Of a stretch of 7,067 nucleotides of DNA, positions 5,566-7,067 are shown in pieces. Origin of the DNA: an uncultured Planctomycetota bacterium (GTDB taxonomy: Bacteria; Planctomycetota; Phycisphaerae; Sedimentisphaerales; Anaerobacaceae); the NCBI GenBank assembly GCA_903927855.1, contig CAIYOL010000412.1:1-7067 (forward strand). The letters run 5' to 3'. Under the pieces are notes generated by a model. It did no database searches. It saw only the letters and a list, made by a program, of their open reading frames with translations, and had not been told where the DNA came from. Made by a program: the position numbers and the translations under genes. The first letter of the stretch is position 1. Every line of letters starts with the position of its first letter.

Positions 5566-6837
5566 ATGGATGGTCACACAGACGATTCACTAAAGATACG
5601 CATCCGAAAGGCACGTGCGAAGTTTCTGGCTATGGCGGCGACCTACTGTGCCGGGGTACTCAATGACAACTTCTTCAGGCAGACGGTGCTGATGCTGACG
5701 GTGCTGGCGAGCAAGACAAATCTGCAGGCGGTCGCAACGGTACTTTTCAATTTACCCTTTATTCTGTTCGCCGCCCCCGCGGGCTACTGCGCGGACCGGT
5801 TCAGCAAGCGCAGTGTAGTAATCGCATCGAAGGTTCTCGAACTAATCGCCATGCTCATTGCCGCGGTGGGGATATACAGTCTCAACTGGGTTTTAATGAT
5901 GGTGACGCTGTTTATAATGGCGCTGCAATCGACGATTTTCGGTCCATCACTCAACGGGACAATTCCGGAGCTTTACCCTGCGGAATACGTTCTCACCGCG
6001 AACGGGATAATCCGAATGGGCACTACCGGCGCGATGCTCGCAGGCACTGCGATGGCGGGCGTTGTCCTCGGTATTCCGGGGGAGTTTCGCAGTGCTCCGC
6101 TTGGAAGAGCAGCAGCATCTGCGGTTGTTGTTGTCATTGCGGCAGTTGGGTTAATAGTGAGCTTCGGCATACCCAGGTTTCCTGCAGCTTCTACGGACGC
6201 CCGGTTTCCCCGTTCGGGGCCGCTGGCTTCTATCGAGACACTATGGAATATTCGGAAAGACAGGCTGCTTTTGACTGCAATTGCAGCCGAGGCATATTTC
6301 TGGTTTGCGGCGTCGCTGCAGATTCTCGTGATAAATAGTCTCGGTCTGGGGCAATTCCGGCTGTCGACGAGCAAGACGGGAGCGATGTCAGCGGTTGAAC
6401 TTATCGGGGTCGTAATAGGCAGCCTTCTTGTCGTTCGCATAGCAAAAGGAGTTCGATGGTATCGCGTTCTTGCACCTGCGGCGATGCTGATGGCAGTATG
6501 TATGCTGTCGGTCATGCTTGTTCCTCACCTGCCTGGGCCGACGCGAAGCTGGGTAATGATACTGGCACTCGGCCTTGCGGGTGTTGGGGGCGGTATGTTT
6601 TTAGTGCCGCTGTCGAGCTTTATTCAACTCAGGCCCAGTCCGGATGTTAAAGGGAGAATAATCGCGGTGTCGTATTTTGCTGTTTTTAGCAGTATGCTTA
6701 TCTCCGGCGGCGTTTATTATCTGTTCGCCGTGGTCAGAATCAAGCCGACAAACTGCTTCGGTATTGAAGCAGTTCTGACCGCGATTGTCGCAGGGTGGCT
6801 TTTCTTCACTCTGCCAAAGGGAAACAGCGATGCTTGA
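5566..6837 (+). CDS. MFS transporter, LplT/Aas-type (putative lysophospholipid transporter)
   Basis: The 423-residue membrane protein is a major facilitator with about twelve predicted helices. Motifs seen are VLNDNFFRQT at 31-40 in the first helix, PAGYCADRFSKR at 71-82 (the MFS loop motif G-x-x-x-D-R-x-S-K-R), and FGPSLNGTIPEL at 125-136 followed by ANGIIRMGT. These match the transporter half of LplT-Aas systems, which move lysophospholipids across the inner membrane for re-acylation. The following PlsC-type gene overlaps it by 8 bases, which supports that reading and suggests translational coupling. The start is uncertain. ATG 5566 has a weak GGAAAG site 5 bases upstream; TTG 5551 has the stronger AAGGTGA at 5540-5546 but a 4-base spacing; TTG 5506 would overlap promoter elements and is least likely. 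The substrate is inferred from context and may differ. Confidence 0.82.
   Translation: MDGHTDDSLKIRIRKARAKFLAMAATYCAGVLNDNFFRQTVLMLTVLASKTNLQAVATVLFNLPFILFAAPAGYCADRFSKRSVVIASKVLELIAMLIAAVGIYSLNWVLMMVTLFIMALQSTIFGPSLNGTIPELYPAEYVLTANGIIRMGTTGAMLAGTAMAGVVLGIPGEFRSAPLGRAAASAVVVVIAAVGLIVSFGIPRFPAASTDARFPRSGPLASIETLWNIRKDRLLLTAIAAEAYFWFAASLQILVINSLGLGQFRLSTSKTGAMSAVELIGVVIGSLLVVRIAKGVRWYRVLAPAAMLMAVCMLSVMLVPHLPGPTRSWVMILALGLAGVGGGMFLVPLSSFIQLRPSPDVKGRIIAVSYFAVFSSMLISGGVYYLFAVVRIKPTNCFGIEAVLTAIVAGWLFFTLPKGNSDA
6729..6783 (+). repeat. Large nested inverted repeat within the transporter gene
   Basis: AACTGCTTC at 6751-6759 and GAAGCAGTT at 6766-6774 form a perfect 9-base stem with loop GGTATT. Directly outside on the 3' side, CTGACCGCG at 6775-6783 pairs with CGTGGTCAG at 6729-6737 (one G-T wobble), leaving a 13-base bulge on the 5' side. 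The structure ends 47 bases before the acyltransferase start. No T-run follows, so it is not an ordinary terminator. Confidence 0.6.
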
Positions 6838-7067
6838 CTGGCTTGTCACGACAATAGTTAAAATCGTTCTCTGGCTGCGTTACGATATCAAGATAATCGG
6901 CCTTGACAAAATAACAGCCAAAGGGAAAACCAGCATCGTTTTTTTGCCGAACCACCCTGCCCTCATCGACCCTGTTATTCTTATGGCCCATCTGCATAAA
7001 CGGTTCGCTCCGCGAGCAATCGCCGATAAAGACCAGATCGCAAAACCCATCCTCGGCTATCTTGCCA
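6830..7067 (+). CDS. PlsC-type 1-acylglycerol-phosphate / lysophospholipid acyltransferase, 5' part
   Basis: Only the first 79 codons are in the window; the reading frame is open to the last base. The acyltransferase motif H-x4-D is present as NHPALIDP, with His42 and Asp47, the catalytic pair that deprotonates the acceptor hydroxyl. The preceding segment KIIGLDKI and the block SIVFLPNHP are typical of the PlsC/LPLAT family. The N-terminal stretch at 1-17 is hydrophobic and likely lies on the cytoplasmic face of the inner membrane. ATG 6830 overlaps the transporter stop by 8 bases, so translation is probably coupled. Together the two resemble the first two modules of the fused Aas-like proteins; a following acyl-ACP synthetase gene would complete the set but lies outside the window. 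The exact acyl acceptor cannot be told. Confidence 0.82.
   Translation, partial: MLDWLVTTIVKIVLWLRYDIKIIGLDKITAKGKTSIVFLPNHPALIDPVILMAHLHKRFAPRAIADKDQIAKPILGYLA

Noticed and set aside
1..7067. Mobile elements, CRISPR arrays or phage genes
   Set aside because: No transposase or integrase motifs, terminal inverted repeats or regularly spaced repeats were seen; although the tRNA could serve as an attachment site, no duplicated tRNA end was found.

Overview
The window holds a five-gene catabolic operon on the + strand, a tRNA-Arg gene on the - strand, and the start of a lipid-remodelling gene pair on the + strand. It is chromosomal DNA of a bacterium with roughly even base composition. The tRNA carries no encoded CCA. 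Shine-Dalgarno sites are present but of variable strength. The protein set (split transketolase, a GarR-type reductase, a GntP permease, and a transporter followed by an acyltransferase that resemble separated parts of Aas) would suit a planctomycete or another PVC-group bacterium. That assignment is an impression from gene style, not a demonstrated one.

Layout. Positions 1-120 are open in frame 1 and may be the tail of an upstream gene. Positions 121-263 are a leader with a weak candidate promoter and a 13-base near-perfect direct repeat. The operon runs from 264 to 5363 and encodes, in order: transketolase N-terminal subunit, transketolase C-terminal subunit, zinc-dependent medium-chain dehydrogenase, tartronate semialdehyde reductase (GarR-like), and GntP-family sugar-acid permease. 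The gaps are 13, 5, 32 and 16 bases, so co-transcription is likely. A tRNA-Arg with anticodon UCG converges on the operon 23 bases after its end and has a near-consensus promoter of its own. Divergent from the tRNA lies an MFS transporter of the LplT type, which overlaps by 8 bases a PlsC-type acyltransferase that runs off the window.

How the genes may work together. The operon has a permease, a dehydrogenase, a C2-transferring enzyme and a reductase of a C3 aldehyde-acid, but no kinase, dehydratase or aldolase. This fits a route not known to me. A pentonate would enter through the GntP permease and be oxidised at C4 by the zinc enzyme. The split transketolase would then remove C4-C5 as a ketol unit onto a sugar-phosphate acceptor. 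The remaining fragment is chemically tartronate semialdehyde, exactly the substrate of the fourth gene product, which reduces it to glycerate. The enzyme families are seen in the sequence; the pathway is inference. A C6 variant would start from a 5-keto-hexonate and give a C4 aldehyde-acid.
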